From: Candidatus Thorarchaeota archaeon | GTDB taxonomy: Archaea > Asgardarchaeota > Thorarchaeia > Thorarchaeales > Thorarchaeaceae | Assembly (NCBI GenBank): GCA_029855935.1 | Contig: JAGSHN010000031.1 | Span: 1-64,000 of the forward strand | Reading direction: 5' to 3' | DNA: 64,000 nt | Part shown: one piece after another, positions 49,815-59,828 of the stretch | Numbering within the stretch: the first letter of the stretch is position 1 | Layout of the letters: each line of letters begins with the position of its first letter | Position numbers and translations under genes: made by a program | Notes under the pieces: generated by a model | What the model was told of the DNA's origin: nothing | Database searches by the model: none | What the model saw: the letters and a program-made list of their open reading frames with translations, nothing else

Positions 49815-50906
49815 ATGCTGATGAAGCCCTTCTTTGTGATAGGCACACGGCCCGAGATAATCAAGACGGCCCCGGTCATCAAGGAGTTTGAGGAAAACAG
49901 GGGCATTCCTTGCTACGTGCTTCACACTGGACAGCACTACTCAAACACGATGAGCAGGACTTTCTTCGCGGACATGGACCTGAGAGAGCCCGACGAGAAC
50001 CTTCACATCGGCTCGGGGACGCACTCCGAGCAGACTGCCAAGGCGCTCATTGGAATCGAGAAGTCGCTGATGCGTGAGAGACCCAACGTGGTGCTCGTTC
50101 AGGGGGATACGAATGCCGTCTTGTCAGCAGCCCTTGCGGCAGTCAAGCTCCATATCCCGGTGGCTCATATCGAGGCCGGACTCAGGAGCTACGACCAGAG
50201 AATGCCAGAGGAACACAACCGTCGCCTCACAGACCACGCCTCGAAATATCTCTTTGCGCCCACGAAGCGCGCCGCCCAGATTCTCAGGCAGGAGAACGTC
50301 TGGGGCAAGATCTATGTGACAGGCAACACTGTCATTGACGCACTCGAGATGCGACTGCCCGCCGCACTCAATACACCTCTGCCTGCAGTGGCGTCGTCGC
50401 TGGACAACTTTGCGCTATTGACGCTGCATAGAGCTGAGAATGTTGACGACCCCAAGATACTGAGAGGACTCATCGACGGGCTGAACAGACTGGGCGACCA
50501 CATCATATTTCCCGCACATCCGCGAACCATTGCAAGACTGAACGAGTTCGGGTTGATGGACCACCTCAAGAGCGCGAATGCGATTCATCTCATCGAGCCT
50601 GTCGGCTATCTGACATTTCTCCATCTGATGGTGGCGTGTAGATACGTTCTCACCGACTCCGGGGGCATTCAAGAGGAAGTGACAGCCCCATCAATCAACA
50701 AGCGTGTCTTTGTGTTGAGGACATCCACTGAGAGGCCAGAGGCCATTGAGTCGGGTCATGCTGTGGTCGTGGGTGTCAATCCGGATGTCTTTCCCGAACT
50801 CGTCATCAAGGGCAGAGACGAGGGGCTGGACGCTGAGAGGCCCTGCCCGTACGGTGATGGTACTGCCTCAAAGAAGATTGTCGACATCCTGTTGGTTGAA
50901 AACTAG
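49815..50906 (+). CDS. wecB: UDP-N-acetylglucosamine 2-epimerase (non-hydrolysing)
   Basis: The 363-residue protein is of the GT-B-like WecB family: FVIGTRPEIIKTAPVI, LHTGQHYS, AHIEAGLRSYDQRMPEEHNR and TDSGGIQEE. It makes UDP-ManNAc for cell-surface glycans. The start ATG 49815 has GGGAG upstream and a TATA-like acctttatg at 49777-49785. Before integration it would have been divergent from the gene at 28312. Confidence 0.95.
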   Translation: MLMKPFFVIGTRPEIIKTAPVIKEFEENRGIPCYVLHTGQHYSNTMSRTFFADMDLREPDENLHIGSGTHSEQTAKALIGIEKSLMRERPNVVLVQGDTNAVLSAALAAVKLHIPVAHIEAGLRSYDQRMPEEHNRRLTDHASKYLFAPTKRAAQILRQENVWGKIYVTGNTVIDALEMRLPAALNTPLPAVASSLDNFALLTLHRAENVDDPKILRGLIDGLNRLGDHIIFPAHPRTIARLNEFGLMDHLKSANAIHLIEPVGYLTFLHLMVACRYVLTDSGGIQEEVTAPSINKRVFVLRTSTERPEAIESGHAVVVGVNPDVFPELVIKGRDEGLDAERPCPYGDGTASKKIVDILLVEN

Positions 50907-51022
50907 CCTCCGAGGAGGCGAAAAACGGCCCCAAACAGGCCATTTTCGATGGAAATCCAAACAATGCTTATATGTGGGCCCTGCAAAATCGTTAATACAA
51001 CTTTTATAGAAAGGGGAAAGAA

Positions 51023-51193
51023 ATGAGCTACATAGTCAAGAGCAAGATACAGGAGTTCGCGAAGAAGAAGGGCCTAATGGTTGGAAGCGACTTCTATGGT
51101 GCACTCGACAAGGCGGTCGAGGGGCTTCTGAAGGATGCAGCAAAGCGTTGCACCGAGAACAAGAGGAAGACACTCAAGGCGTACGACTTGTAG
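51023..51193 (+). CDS. Short histone-fold protein
   Basis: The 56-residue protein is a compact histone fold of the DUF1931/archaeal histone-like type: VKSKIQEFAKKKGLMVGSDF, then ALDKAVEGLLKDAAKRC and the C-terminal KRKTLKAYDL. It lacks any tail. DNA binding as a dimer is expected for the family but not shown. aaaggggaaag precedes ATG 51023; TATA-like gcttatatg at about 50965. A strong terminator follows at once, so it is a single, likely well-expressed gene. Confidence 0.8.
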   Translation: MSYIVKSKIQEFAKKKGLMVGSDFYGALDKAVEGLLKDAAKRCTENKRKTLKAYDL

Positions 51194-51212
51194 TCAGGTG
51201 CTTGGTGGACTC

Positions 51213-51252
51213 GGAAGGCGTTACATCACGCCTTCCCCTCCCTTCTTTTTCC
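51213..51252 (+). terminator. Strong terminator after the histone-like gene
   Basis: A perfect 9-bp stem (ggaaggcgt / acgccttcc, 51213-51236, loop tacatc) is followed by the pyrimidine run cctcccttcttttt. Confidence 0.8.
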
Positions 51253-51314
51253 TATCGCATGGCTTATGAGCGTGCATGCCGCTCTGAGGCTGTCCTCAGA
51301 GAGGCGGACACAAT

Positions 51315-52091
51315 ATGTACAACGTAGTACTGACCAATGATGACGGCCCGCATAGTGAGGGGCTACTCACGCTCGCCGATGCTCTCTCCAATCTAGTCGA
51401 CCTGACCGTGATAGTACCGGACGGACAGCGAAGCGCAACGGGGAAGGCTCTCACACTGAACAGGCCTCTCAGGGCGGTCACGCTGCAGCGTGACAGATAC
51501 AGACTCATCACGCACGATGGCACTCCAGCTGACTCTGTAGTCCTTGCCAGATTCTTCGTGGGCAGAATTGACCTTCTGATCTCCGGCATAAATGCGGGGG
51601 CCAACGTGGGCTACCAGAGTATGCTCACAAGCGGGACCGTGGGGGCCGCGCTCGAAGCCGCACTGAACGGCTATGCTGCCATTGCCGCCTCTGTAGAGGC
51701 CTCGCCCTCCGAGTGGTTCAATCATCAGGGGAGCGAGAGGGACTACGCACTCCCCTGCAGAGTGGTCACGGACATAGCAATGAGAGTACTAGAGAGGGGG
51801 ATGCCACCAGACACCGATGTCATCAACATCAACTTCCCCTGCGTCGTCACCGAGCACACCGAAATAGTGGTCACCCGGCCGACCAGAGTCCGGATGCGTA
51901 ATGAGGTCGTCGAACGGAAAGACCCGCACGACAGAACCTACTACTGGCTGAAAGGAATCGAGACAGAGCCAGCGCCGGGGACCGACGCCTACGTTGTGCT
52001 CAAACAACAGGGCATCTCGGTCACGCCGATACGGATAGGTGGCGCAACCGAAGAGTCGCTCTCAACGCTCAGGGAGTTTCTTGGCCTGTGA
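51315..52091 (+). CDS. surE: 5'/3'-nucleotidase SurE
   Basis: The 258-residue protein matches SurE: NDDGPHSEGLLTLADAL, VVPDGQRSATGKALT, GTPADSV, LLISGINAGANVG and SGTVGAALEAALNG. The metal-dependent acid phosphatase removes phosphate from nucleoside monophosphates. A TATA-like ggcttatg is at about 51261. Its 3' end overlaps the convergent AIRS gene by 23 nt. Confidence 0.96.
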   Translation: MYNVVLTNDDGPHSEGLLTLADALSNLVDLTVIVPDGQRSATGKALTLNRPLRAVTLQRDRYRLITHDGTPADSVVLARFFVGRIDLLISGINAGANVGYQSMLTSGTVGAALEAALNGYAAIAASVEASPSEWFNHQGSERDYALPCRVVTDIAMRVLERGMPPDTDVININFPCVVTEHTEIVVTRPTRVRMRNEVVERKDPHDRTYYWLKGIETEPAPGTDAYVVLKQQGISVTPIRIGGATEESLSTLREFLGL

Positions 52092-53088
52092 CCTTTGCAA
52101 GGGCATCCCAGAGGGCATCGGTCTCGGGCCGTGGCAGCGGTTCCTGCCGACCATCGCGGGAGATCAGTCGTTCCGCAGGGTCGGCCACAAACTCCCCAAT
52201 GACGGTGGCCTCGACGCCTGCAGACTGCAGGGCTCCCGTGACACTTGCGCTGTGACCACGCTTGACAGCAATCAGCATACATCCACTGCTGATCAGACAC
52301 AGGACATCAATTCCGAGCACCTCGCAGATCCTGCGCGTGGCCTGATGTATTGGTATGCTCTCACCCCTAATCCTGACCCCAATATTGCTGGCGTCACAGA
52401 TCTCGTGGACCCCTCCAGCAAGCCCACCCTCAGTGGGATCGTGCATGGCGGTGACGTGACCAGTGGAGAAGGCAACCACACCATCCGTGACAACGCTTGT
52501 TGACATCCTCAGAGCCCGTGCCGCGGCAAGAAGGTCTTCACTCAGGAACTGCCCCAGGTAGGTATGTCCCTCAGTGGCAAGGATGGCTGTCCCCTCAAGG
52601 GCGATGCTCTTGGTCAGCACGAGCTCATCACCAGGTCTTGCGCCCGAGGAGGTCACGTATTGGCCGTTCTTGGCTAGGCCGACCATAGACCCTACCGCGA
52701 TGGGACGGTCAATTCCCTCCGTCACCTCAGTATGCCCCCCAATGACGGCGATGTCGAGTTCTCTCGCCGCAGCGTCAACCTGGGCCATCACTCGCTCGAC
52801 ATCCTCTGGTGAACTGCCGTCAGGCATTATGAGAGACAGGAGGAACCAGCGGGGTGCCACCCCAAAGGTCGCGATGTCATTGGCGTTCACATTGACGACG
52901 AGCCATCCGAGGTCCTCGATTGAGCCTGTTATCGGATCAGTCGCCATGATGAGGGCGTCCTCGCCGACGCGGACGACAGCAGCATCCTGTCCGAGCGCGG
53001 GGCCGAGCAGAACTGCAGAATCGGAGCAGCCAAGAAAGCGGAACACGTTGTCTCTCAGAACCTGTGGTGGTACCTTTCCGGGCCTCAT
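52069..53088 (-). CDS. AIR-synthase-related protein (HypE/ThiL/SelD-like superfamily)
   Basis: The 339-residue protein has the two-domain PurM fold: N-terminal GQDAAVVRVG and TDPITGSIEDLGWLVVNVNANDIA, then GGHTEVT, and the second-domain AMHDPTEGGLAGGVHE. Archaeal relatives are annotated as HypE-like hydrogenase maturation or methanogenesis-marker ATP enzymes. No other hyp gene is present, so the role is open. ATG 53088 was chosen by family N-terminus; in-frame ATG 53166 would add 26 residues. Confidence 0.85.
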   Translation of the reverse strand: MRPGKVPPQVLRDNVFRFLGCSDSAVLLGPALGQDAAVVRVGEDALIMATDPITGSIEDLGWLVVNVNANDIATFGVAPRWFLLSLIMPDGSSPEDVERVMAQVDAAARELDIAVIGGHTEVTEGIDRPIAVGSMVGLAKNGQYVTSSGARPGDELVLTKSIALEGTAILATEGHTYLGQFLSEDLLAAARALRMSTSVVTDGVVAFSTGHVTAMHDPTEGGLAGGVHEICDASNIGVRIRGESIPIHQATRRICEVLGIDVLCLISSGCMLIAVKRGHSASVTGALQSAGVEATVIGEFVADPAERLISRDGRQEPLPRPETDALWDALAKVTGQETP

Positions 53089-53279
53089 GGTGCCTACACC
53101 GTCAATCAGGAATCGGGCGCTGGTGCGCACAAGTCCTGTGCCGTGGCGTATGAAAAGTGGGTTCATCGAACCCCTATACGGGGATCTCCTCACTCACTAT
53201 GGGCACCAGGCAGGTGTCGGACTTGTGCGCGCCCCAGAATCAATGCCCTCCGCTAATAACACCATCGAGTAGTGCATCT

Positions 53280-54743
53280 TCATCGCAGGTATGCCTCAGG
53301 GCTCTCAAGCGCCTCGGCCTCGAGTCGACTCCTCGACTGGCACGCGGCTATGAATAGCCCCAGGACCGATGGCTCATCAAGGACCTCTCTGAGTAGAAAC
53401 GCACGGCCGCCGGAGAGATGCGCGAGAAGGAACGCACCAAAGGACTCCCGGAATGAAGGTACGGCCAGAATTGTCTCTACGACACTGTGGTAACCGTCCT
53501 TATTCATCCTGAGCGTGGCCGCCAGCTCCAGCGCCTCATGGTATGGATGCTTGAGAAGACGGACCCAGTTCTGCTGGTCCGCCCGCAGGTTGACAGCGAC
53601 CAGGCGTACCTTGTGCCGCCTTGCCGTTCGTGCAGCGAGCACAAGGTCACGTACTGGAGTGTACTTTGCGCTACCGGGCTTCGCTGTCTGAGCAAGAGGG
53701 ATGTTGGGGGAGAAGTCAGATATGACAACGATGAGAGGCTCGATGCTGCTGTCACGCATTCGCTCTCTGCGAATGGTCTCAAGGGCCTTCATCACACCAT
53801 CTGCGAGTGGGGTCAGGCCGGACATCCTGAGCCTTGCGAGAGCGCGATAGATCTTGTTCCAGTTGCTCGTCGGCGCCTGTACCTCGATTGCGCCGCTATC
53901 CTTGAACGCAATAATTCCCACTCTGTCACGGGAGCCTCGGGTCTCACGTTCAATTCGTTCGACAATCTTGCGAATGTCACGCGCATAGCCCCGCATAGAC
54001 AGACTGACGTCAATGACTAGAATGACTGTGAGTGGGGTACGTGCGGCGAAAACCTTCTCCCGGATGTCCTCGGCCTTGATTCTGATGGGAAGTCCTGAAC
54101 GCTCTGCGCCTTGTCGGGTCACTGCGGCAAGTACCGTCGCCACAATGTCTATGCTCTGAACCTCAGCATCGGGTTCTCGTGACCTCACGGGACGCCCGTG
54201 CTGGGTGGACTCTGATGCCTTCAGCGAGCCTGTTCCACGGGAGGCCACGCGCTTTCTGATCCAGCCTCCGGAGGAAACGCGGGAACGTATGCTGGCTCGC
54301 GCCATCAAGTCCTTCGGGTCAAATATCGGCTGCCCGGAGTCGAGGTCCGGGGTCCTGACAAAGAACTCGGGCTCGAGTAGAGGACTCTCCCTGATGTCCG
54401 ACTTGGTCCCTGCGACCTTAGAATGACGGAACTCGCTGTAGGGACGCGTTGCAGTCCCCACCTCGTCGCCCTCCTCTGCCTCCGCTGGACCGGGCTCCAC
54501 AACATCGATTCCAGCAGCAGGACCACTCTTTCTTCGGAGCATAGTCCTCAGCCAGTACCTGACGAACAGATAGATGGATGGAACTGCTATGACTGTGTCA
54601 ACTATGATGAGGGGGATCGATGGGATGACGCCGGGAGGATAGCCAGCAAGGATGTTCAATGGACTGAACAGCAGTGTCATCAGATACATGCTGGCCGATA
54701 CCATCAAGATGGCCAGAATAGTCCCCCGGATAGGATGCCCCAC
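53280..54743 (-). CDS. VWA-domain membrane protein (ChlD-like partner of the AAA protein)
   Basis: The 487-residue protein starts with two membrane helices ([37 protein letters not shown]). A charged linker (~80-215) follows, then a von Willebrand A domain from ~240 with MIDAS motif DVSLSMRG, a later Thr in SGLTPLADG and VISDFSP. The family couples to ChlI/MoxR AAA proteins for metal insertion or complex assembly. GTG 54743 lies inside the upstream AAA gene (40-nt overlap). Confidence 0.85.
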   Translation of the reverse strand: MGHPIRGTILAILMVSASMYLMTLLFSPLNILAGYPPGVIPSIPLIIVDTVIAVPSIYLFVRYWLRTMLRRKSGPAAGIDVVEPGPAEAEEGDEVGTATRPYSEFRHSKVAGTKSDIRESPLLEPEFFVRTPDLDSGQPIFDPKDLMARASIRSRVSSGGWIRKRVASRGTGSLKASESTQHGRPVRSREPDAEVQSIDIVATVLAAVTRQGAERSGLPIRIKAEDIREKVFAARTPLTVILVIDVSLSMRGYARDIRKIVERIERETRGSRDRVGIIAFKDSGAIEVQAPTSNWNKIYRALARLRMSGLTPLADGVMKALETIRRERMRDSSIEPLIVVISDFSPNIPLAQTAKPGSAKYTPVRDLVLAARTARRHKVRLVAVNLRADQQNWVRLLKHPYHEALELAATLRMNKDGYHSVVETILAVPSFRESFGAFLLAHLSGGRAFLLREVLDEPSVLGLFIAACQSRSRLEAEALESPEAYLR

Positions 54744-55942
54744 CGGGTTTCGAATCTTAGACGCAGTTTTTTTTTACCACCCTCGGACGCCGACTCTGCG
54801 TAGCTCTTTCCGCGACCAAATCTCCCGCCGCTAAACCTCCGTCCAGTCGACTCACCAGAGGACGGCACCTCAGTGGGCGAGTGTCTGTGTTCCTTCTTTC
54901 TGGCAAGGTCCATCGCGCGTACAATGGCCTCATCGATGTCCTGCGGAGCAGGCGGCTCCAAGAGCCCTCCACGCCGTGTCCTATGACTCAGTGCGAGCTG
55001 CGCAGCAAGCCGGATGTCATCGAGATTGACCTCAGTGCGACCCTGAAATGCCGCGTGCGTGATGGCGGTCTTGCTGATGATTATGTCTGGTCGGACGCCA
55101 TCCACCTCAAGAGCGTCGCACGCCATCGCAACCGCTCGCAGAGTAGCGTTCGACATCACGACACTGGAGAGGGACTCCCTCGCTCTCATGATCCGCTCGC
55201 GCAGCGACTCCTCGGCCTCAGCCCAGTTCTGATGAAAGTCCTGCGGGGAGCGCTCAAAGTCTAGGTTGCGGCGTACAAGCTCCATCCTCTGTTCGATTGT
55301 GAGCCCTCTGCCAACGGCCACATGCAAAGGGAATCTGTCGAGCAACTGAGGTCTGAGCTCACCCTCCTCGGGGTTCATTGTCCCAATGAGGATGAAGTCC
55401 GATGGGTGGGATATGGAAATTCCCTCGCGTTCAATCACATTGACCTTGGTGGCCGCAGCATCGAGCAGGTCGTCAACCAGATGGTCGGGCAAGAGATTGA
55501 CCTCATCGACATAGAGTACGTTCTGATTCGCCTCGGCCAGTATTCCAGGTCGCAGGGCCTGTATCCCCTCCTGCAGAACACGTTCTATGTCAATCGAGCC
55601 GATGAGCCGATCCTCCGTTGCGGATAGGGGCAGGTTCACCACACGCATCTTTCTCTTCGTTCTAGGAAGACTGCCCTCCTGCTCAAGACGCTCACGACAC
55701 TCGGCGCACAGGGCCTCGGGGAAGTTCGGATTACAGCTGAAGCGGCACCCCTCCACAACCTCGACCTCAGGGAGGAGATCGGCAAAGGCCCGCACGATGG
55801 TCGTCTTTCCTGTCCCCTTCGGACCGGAGACCAGAACGCCGCCAATTCTCGGATTGATACCATTCAGAATCAGTGCCAGCTTGAGCTGGTCTAGGTCAAC
55901 GATGGCTGTAAATGGGAGGTAGAGGCGTGCACCACGCTGCAA
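54704..55942 (-). CDS. MoxR/ChlI-type AAA+ ATPase (magnesium-chelatase subunit I-like)
   Basis: The 412-residue protein reads [20 protein letters not shown], then Walker A GPKGTGKT, a Cys cluster [13 protein letters not shown], Walker [11 protein letters not shown] and the PPXXX-type [17 protein letters not shown] of ChlI. With the downstream VWA protein it forms a chelatase-like pair. TTG 55942 has aagggg upstream and a TATA at 55991-55999; a further in-frame TTG at 56035 is less likely. A run of nine A in the coding strand near the 3' end could shift the frame to a stop at 54757. Confidence 0.9.
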   Translation of the reverse strand: MQRGARLYLPFTAIVDLDQLKLALILNGINPRIGGVLVSGPKGTGKTTIVRAFADLLPEVEVVEGCRFSCNPNFPEALCAECRERLEQEGSLPRTKRKMRVVNLPLSATEDRLIGSIDIERVLQEGIQALRPGILAEANQNVLYVDEVNLLPDHLVDDLLDAAATKVNVIEREGISISHPSDFILIGTMNPEEGELRPQLLDRFPLHVAVGRGLTIEQRMELVRRNLDFERSPQDFHQNWAEAEESLRERIMRARESLSSVVMSNATLRAVAMACDALEVDGVRPDIIISKTAITHAAFQGRTEVNLDDIRLAAQLALSHRTRRGGLLEPPAPQDIDEAIVRAMDLARKKEHRHSPTEVPSSGESTGRRFSGGRFGRGKSYAESASEGGKKKLRLRFETRWGILSGGLFWPS

Positions 55943-55987
55943 GACAACTGCCCCTTGGTCTTTGACAGATGGTGCGGTGGAAGCTTC

Positions 55988-55999
55988 TTGTAATAAATC
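55988..55999. promoter_or_regulatory. Divergent promoter of AAA operon and thrC
   Basis: The AT-rich gtaataaatc can be read as a TATA box on both strands: about 50 nt from TTG 55942 (minus) and about 70 nt from GTG 56067 (plus). Confidence 0.4.
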
Positions 56000-56066
56000 A
56001 GTCGAATCACGTGCTCGCTGGCCGAACCAGTGCAATACAAATAGAGGGGAAGGAACGGGTGTAGCG

Positions 56067-57230
56067 GTGTTTCAGGATTTGTTCTCGGCGCTCCATCATC
56101 TCAAGTGTCCAAACTGTGGCAAGGAGTACTCGGCCGACACGGTTGTAGGTACTTGTGACTGCGGCTCGCCCCTGTTTGTCATATACCATATGCGTGTTGT
56201 AGAGGAGGCCATGCGGGTCGATCTCTTCCCCACAGGGGTGAACTCGCTATGGCGATACTCGATGCTGCTACCACTGAGGTCACCACAGTATGTGATCACT
56301 CTGGGCGAGGGTTGGACTCCACTCATTCAGGCACCGCGTCTGTCGGAGCACTACGGACTGAGGATGCTGCGAGTCAAGTGCGAGAGCCAGAACCCCACCG
56401 GCTCGTTCAAGGATCGCGGACTCAGTGTGACGGTCTCAAGACACGTAGAACTCGGCTGTGACAAGTTCGCCCTCCCGACAGCCGGCAATGCTGGGGTCGC
56501 ACTGAGCGCGTACTGCGCGCGGGCGGGCGTGAGATGCAGAGTCTATATGCCAGAGGACACTCCGGACAGGTTTGTCAAGGAGTGCGAGAGATACGGGGCA
56601 GAGGTATTCAGAGTCGAGGGGACAATCAGCGAGTGCAGAGCAGCAATGATAGCGGAGTCGCCGGACTTTGTCGACCTGTCGACGACAAGAGAACCGTATC
56701 GCGTCGAGGGCAAGAAGACAATCGGCTTCGAGATAGCTGAGCAACTGGAGTGGAATATGCCCGATGTCATAGTCTGTCCGACAGGCGGCGGTACTGCGCT
56801 CCTCGGGATCTGGAAGGCCATAGGCGAGCTCCGCGCGCTCGGCCTGATGGACAAGCACGATGGTCCTCGTCTTGTTGCTGCTCAGAGCGAGCACTGCGCC
56901 CCTGTCGTCAGAGCAGTGGAGAGAGGTGACTCGCAGGTGGAAACCTGGGAGGGGCCCGAGACCGCAGCGTTGGGCCTCAGGGTCCCCAGTCCCTTTGCGA
57001 AGAAGCTGATTCCCAAGGCGATACGTCAGACAAAGGGCACCGCAGTGGCGGTCGCAGAGAACGACATGTGGGAGGCACAGAGACTCGCTGCAAAGCTCGA
57101 AGGGTTGGACATCGGACCTGAGGCCGCCGTCGGCCTCGCGGGAATAGGTAACCTTGTTGAGGCCGGCGAGATAGATCCAGACGAAGAAGTGGTGCTGCTC
57201 AACACCGGAGGGTCTGCAAGGTATGGGTAG
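56067..57230 (+). CDS. thrC: Threonine synthase
   Basis: The 387-residue protein is a fold-type II PLP enzyme with an N-terminal zinc ribbon (CPNCGKEY and CDCGSP). The PLP Lys lies in [27 protein letters not shown] and the phosphate loop [11 protein letters not shown] follow, then [10 protein letters not shown]. It makes threonine from O-phosphohomoserine. It starts at GTG 56067. Confidence 0.95.
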   Translation: MFQDLFSALHHLKCPNCGKEYSADTVVGTCDCGSPLFVIYHMRVVEEAMRVDLFPTGVNSLWRYSMLLPLRSPQYVITLGEGWTPLIQAPRLSEHYGLRMLRVKCESQNPTGSFKDRGLSVTVSRHVELGCDKFALPTAGNAGVALSAYCARAGVRCRVYMPEDTPDRFVKECERYGAEVFRVEGTISECRAAMIAESPDFVDLSTTREPYRVEGKKTIGFEIAEQLEWNMPDVIVCPTGGGTALLGIWKAIGELRALGLMDKHDGPRLVAAQSEHCAPVVRAVERGDSQVETWEGPETAALGLRVPSPFAKKLIPKAIRQTKGTAVAVAENDMWEAQRLAAKLEGLDIGPEAAVGLAGIGNLVEAGEIDPDEEVVLLNTGGSARYG

Positions 57231-57363
57231 AACGGGCCGTTGTAGCTCGTTCCGCAGATGTGGTCGGCCAACGAGGTATGTCCAAGACGCACTTGAGAGA
57301 GAGGAAGACGAGGGGGAGGAGAGAGACGATAGTCCTGCTCCAGACGTATTGTCTTCGTGCTCC

Positions 57364-58008
57364 TCATTCTCGAGCCTGTGGCATGACATGCGGGAGAATG
57401 GCCCGCAGGTCGTTCTCCTCCACAACCACATGTGCAGCACGGGCTACCTCTTCGTCTTCGGGCATAAAGGCAATCGCAAGGCCGACAACAGACATTGCGT
57501 CAACATCATTGCGTCCGTCACCGACGAATGCTGTCTCCCTGAGCGACACGCCAAGGTCAGAGGCGATTCTCTCCACTATCTCCTTCTTCTGACCCCAGCC
57601 GACATTCGTCTCGACCTCTCCGGTCAGGACACCGTCGCGATGTATCAGACGATTGGTCACGACGTACGATATCCCCAGGCGTCGAGCGACGTCCTCCGCA
57701 AGAACGTCAAGCCCACCAGACAGAATCGCCGTCCTGATGCCAGCATCGTGGAGCGCCTGCACCGCCTCACGGGCCCCGGGTACGAGGCGCGTCTCGCGGA
57801 CCACCCTGAGGACCTCATCAATGCGACGCCCCCTCCATAGACCTGCGTCGAGGTCGGCCCACTCGTTGTACGAGATCTCTCCAGCGAAGAACATATCGTA
57901 GTACTTGCGCCCCTCATCGGTGGTCCCGAACAGCTGATGTAGGCGCCACCAGATACTGCTGTGCTGTGTCAGGGTACCGTCCGCATCAAATACAACAAGT
58001 CGAATCAT
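57364..58008 (-). CDS. HAD-superfamily phosphatase, phosphoserine-phosphatase-like (SerB)
   Basis: The 214-residue protein has HAD motifs DADGTLT (N-terminus), a C1 helical cap, ILSGGLD (motif II), KKEIVERI (motif III Lys) and VGDGRNDVDAM (motif IV). The order and cap fit SerB-type PSPases, next to threonine synthase, but the substrate may differ. ATG 58008 has no strong ribosome binding site. Confidence 0.85.
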   Translation of the reverse strand: MIRLVVFDADGTLTQHSSIWWRLHQLFGTTDEGRKYYDMFFAGEISYNEWADLDAGLWRGRRIDEVLRVVRETRLVPGAREAVQALHDAGIRTAILSGGLDVLAEDVARRLGISYVVTNRLIHRDGVLTGEVETNVGWGQKKEIVERIASDLGVSLRETAFVGDGRNDVDAMSVVGLAIAFMPEDEEVARAAHVVVEENDLRAILPHVMPQARE

Positions 58009-58069
58009 GTCGGAGAGTCACCATTGGTGCGGGCCCTTACGCGAGTATGGAACATAGCATACTGCGGAT

Positions 58070-58705
58070 TCACTCGCCCGCGGCCTCACGAGAGAGGCGT
58101 GCAATCACCTCATCAATCTTCGCATCGTGCCCCTCCACCTCGGGCTCCTGTTGAGGTACGTCACTCCCGGGTGAGGGAAGAACACCCTCGCGCTCCAAGA
58201 GGACCTCGGCCTCGATCGATGCGAGACGCCTGTCAACCGCGGATTCAATCTCGGACGCACCCAGCGATGGAGAGATGTCCTCTGACAGGAAGTCGGTCGC
58301 AAGTGAGACCCTGTCGATGACCGAGCTCAATCTATCAAGCTCGCTGCGAATCTCTGTCGGGTTGATGGACTTGGCCGCCTCCTCAAGGACCTCCCGGGAC
58401 TTCCGTATGGCCTTTACTATCTCCTGTTGAGAACGGGCATTCTCAATCTGTAGCTGGACGGTACGTAGCGTGACCATCTGCTGTTGAACCTGAGTACGTT
58501 GGGCCCTCAATGACTCGGCGTTGCGGACATAGGCCCTTGCAAGTGCATCGTCACCCTCGCGGACCGCAGCACGAGCCAAGTCAAGGTTATGGTCGATCTC
58601 CGCCCCATATCTCCGAGACATCATCTCCAAGTTATTGATCATACCGCGAATGTCAAGGATGTGCTTCTCGACATCGACCGACCTGCGTCCGCTAAGAAAA
58701 CCCAT
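58070..58705 (-). CDS. ESCRT-III (Snf7/CHMP-like) protein
   Basis: The 211-residue protein has a basic MGFLSGRRS start and a long helical hairpin (VREGDDALARAYVRNAESLRAQRTQ region) followed by shorter helices (IVKAIRKSREVLEEAAKSI; IRSELDRLSSVIDRVS). The tail is acidic and ends KIDEVIARLSREAAGE, close to a MIM1-type motif for Vps4 MIT domains. ESCRT-III polymers remodel membranes; Vps4 is not in this window. The TATA is near 58751-58760. Confidence 0.85.
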   Translation of the reverse strand: MGFLSGRRSVDVEKHILDIRGMINNLEMMSRRYGAEIDHNLDLARAAVREGDDALARAYVRNAESLRAQRTQVQQQMVTLRTVQLQIENARSQQEIVKAIRKSREVLEEAAKSINPTEIRSELDRLSSVIDRVSLATDFLSEDISPSLGASEIESAVDRRLASIEAEVLLEREGVLPSPGSDVPQQEPEVEGHDAKIDEVIARLSREAAGE

Positions 58706-58860
58706 CTTGCCCACCGGGATTATGGCCACTGTGAGTAGTTCCGTAGCCACGGTTTTTAAAGCGTTGTAGCACGCTGGCTAATACACGACCAAGAAGTCAC
58801 AGTCCTATCCTCGGGAGGCCTACCCGAGACTCGGGACAACAGACAAAGCAGTGATGCCAG

Positions 58861-59676
58861 ATGGGAGTGAGAGATCTTCTTGAGGAGGCTGCCCAGGCCG
58901 CTATTGAGGTCGTGAGAGAGAACACGGCGATTGCAAGTGAACTGACGGGAACACGCAATCCGTTCGGAGACAAGACCCTGGTCCTTGACAGACGCGCAGA
59001 GGAGGCCATCATAGAGGTAATTCGGAGCTGGTCGGTCCCCACTGCCATTCTCTCGGAGGAGGCTGGAATTATATTGTCGGAGGAGGAGCCCGAGTATCTG
59101 GCGGTGATAGATCCCATTGATGGCTCCGCGAACCTTGAGCGGCGCATCCCTCTGTGCTCGGTGGGCATTGCACTGGTCCCATACTCAGACAGAATGTCTA
59201 TGCACGACGTGGAGGCTAGCCTCGTTAGGTCGTACTTCACCGATGAGGTCTATGTTGCAATCAGAGGAGAGGGCGCATTCAGGAATGGTGAGAGAGTGAG
59301 AGTGAGGGAGGAGGTCCCAATCGAGGAGGCAATCATCTCATACGATACGAAGAAGAGATGGGACAGGGAGTTTACCGACTCATCGATACGCGTGCTGTCT
59401 TCAGTGCGAGATATGCGCAGATCGGCCAGCAATCTGCTGGACCTCTGCTGGGTGGCCGGGGGATCTCTCGATGCAATGGTCGACCTGAGGAACATCCTTC
59501 CCATAGTACACATAATGGGGACGCACATCGTACTGGAGGCGGGCGGGACTGTCGTCGGAGTTGACGGCAAGACGCTCGACCTTGAGATATCGATGACCAA
59601 TCGGATGAGCTTTGTCGCGGCCAGCGGACCAAGACTTGCTGAGGACATCAGACAGAGGTTTGTGGGAGTCGCCTGA
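58861..59676 (+). CDS. Inositol-monophosphatase family phosphatase
   Basis: The 271-residue protein shows the Mg-dependent IMPase/FBPase site: LSEEAG, DPIDGSANLERRIP, RGEGAFRNGERV and a divergent fourth motif at NILPIVHIMG, where the usual W.D.A..I is replaced. Substrates may be inositol-1-phosphate (for archaeal lipids) or fructose-1,6-bisphosphate. It is divergent from the ESCRT-III gene. Confidence 0.88.
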   Translation: MGVRDLLEEAAQAAIEVVRENTAIASELTGTRNPFGDKTLVLDRRAEEAIIEVIRSWSVPTAILSEEAGIILSEEEPEYLAVIDPIDGSANLERRIPLCSVGIALVPYSDRMSMHDVEASLVRSYFTDEVYVAIRGEGAFRNGERVRVREEVPIEEAIISYDTKKRWDREFTDSSIRVLSSVRDMRRSASNLLDLCWVAGGSLDAMVDLRNILPIVHIMGTHIVLEAGGTVVGVDGKTLDLEISMTNRMSFVAASGPRLAEDIRQRFVGVA

Positions 59677-59828
59677 GAGCCGGACTGTTCGATGTGGCTG
59701 ACGATCCCAGAAAAAGTCGACCTCAGCCTCATATTTCAGTCTGAAACACTCGCTCGACTCTTTGAAACAGTTCCTGTTCCTAAGAGGTTAAAAGGCTGAC
59801 ACAGGTGTTCTCGGATGAGGAGTTAACT

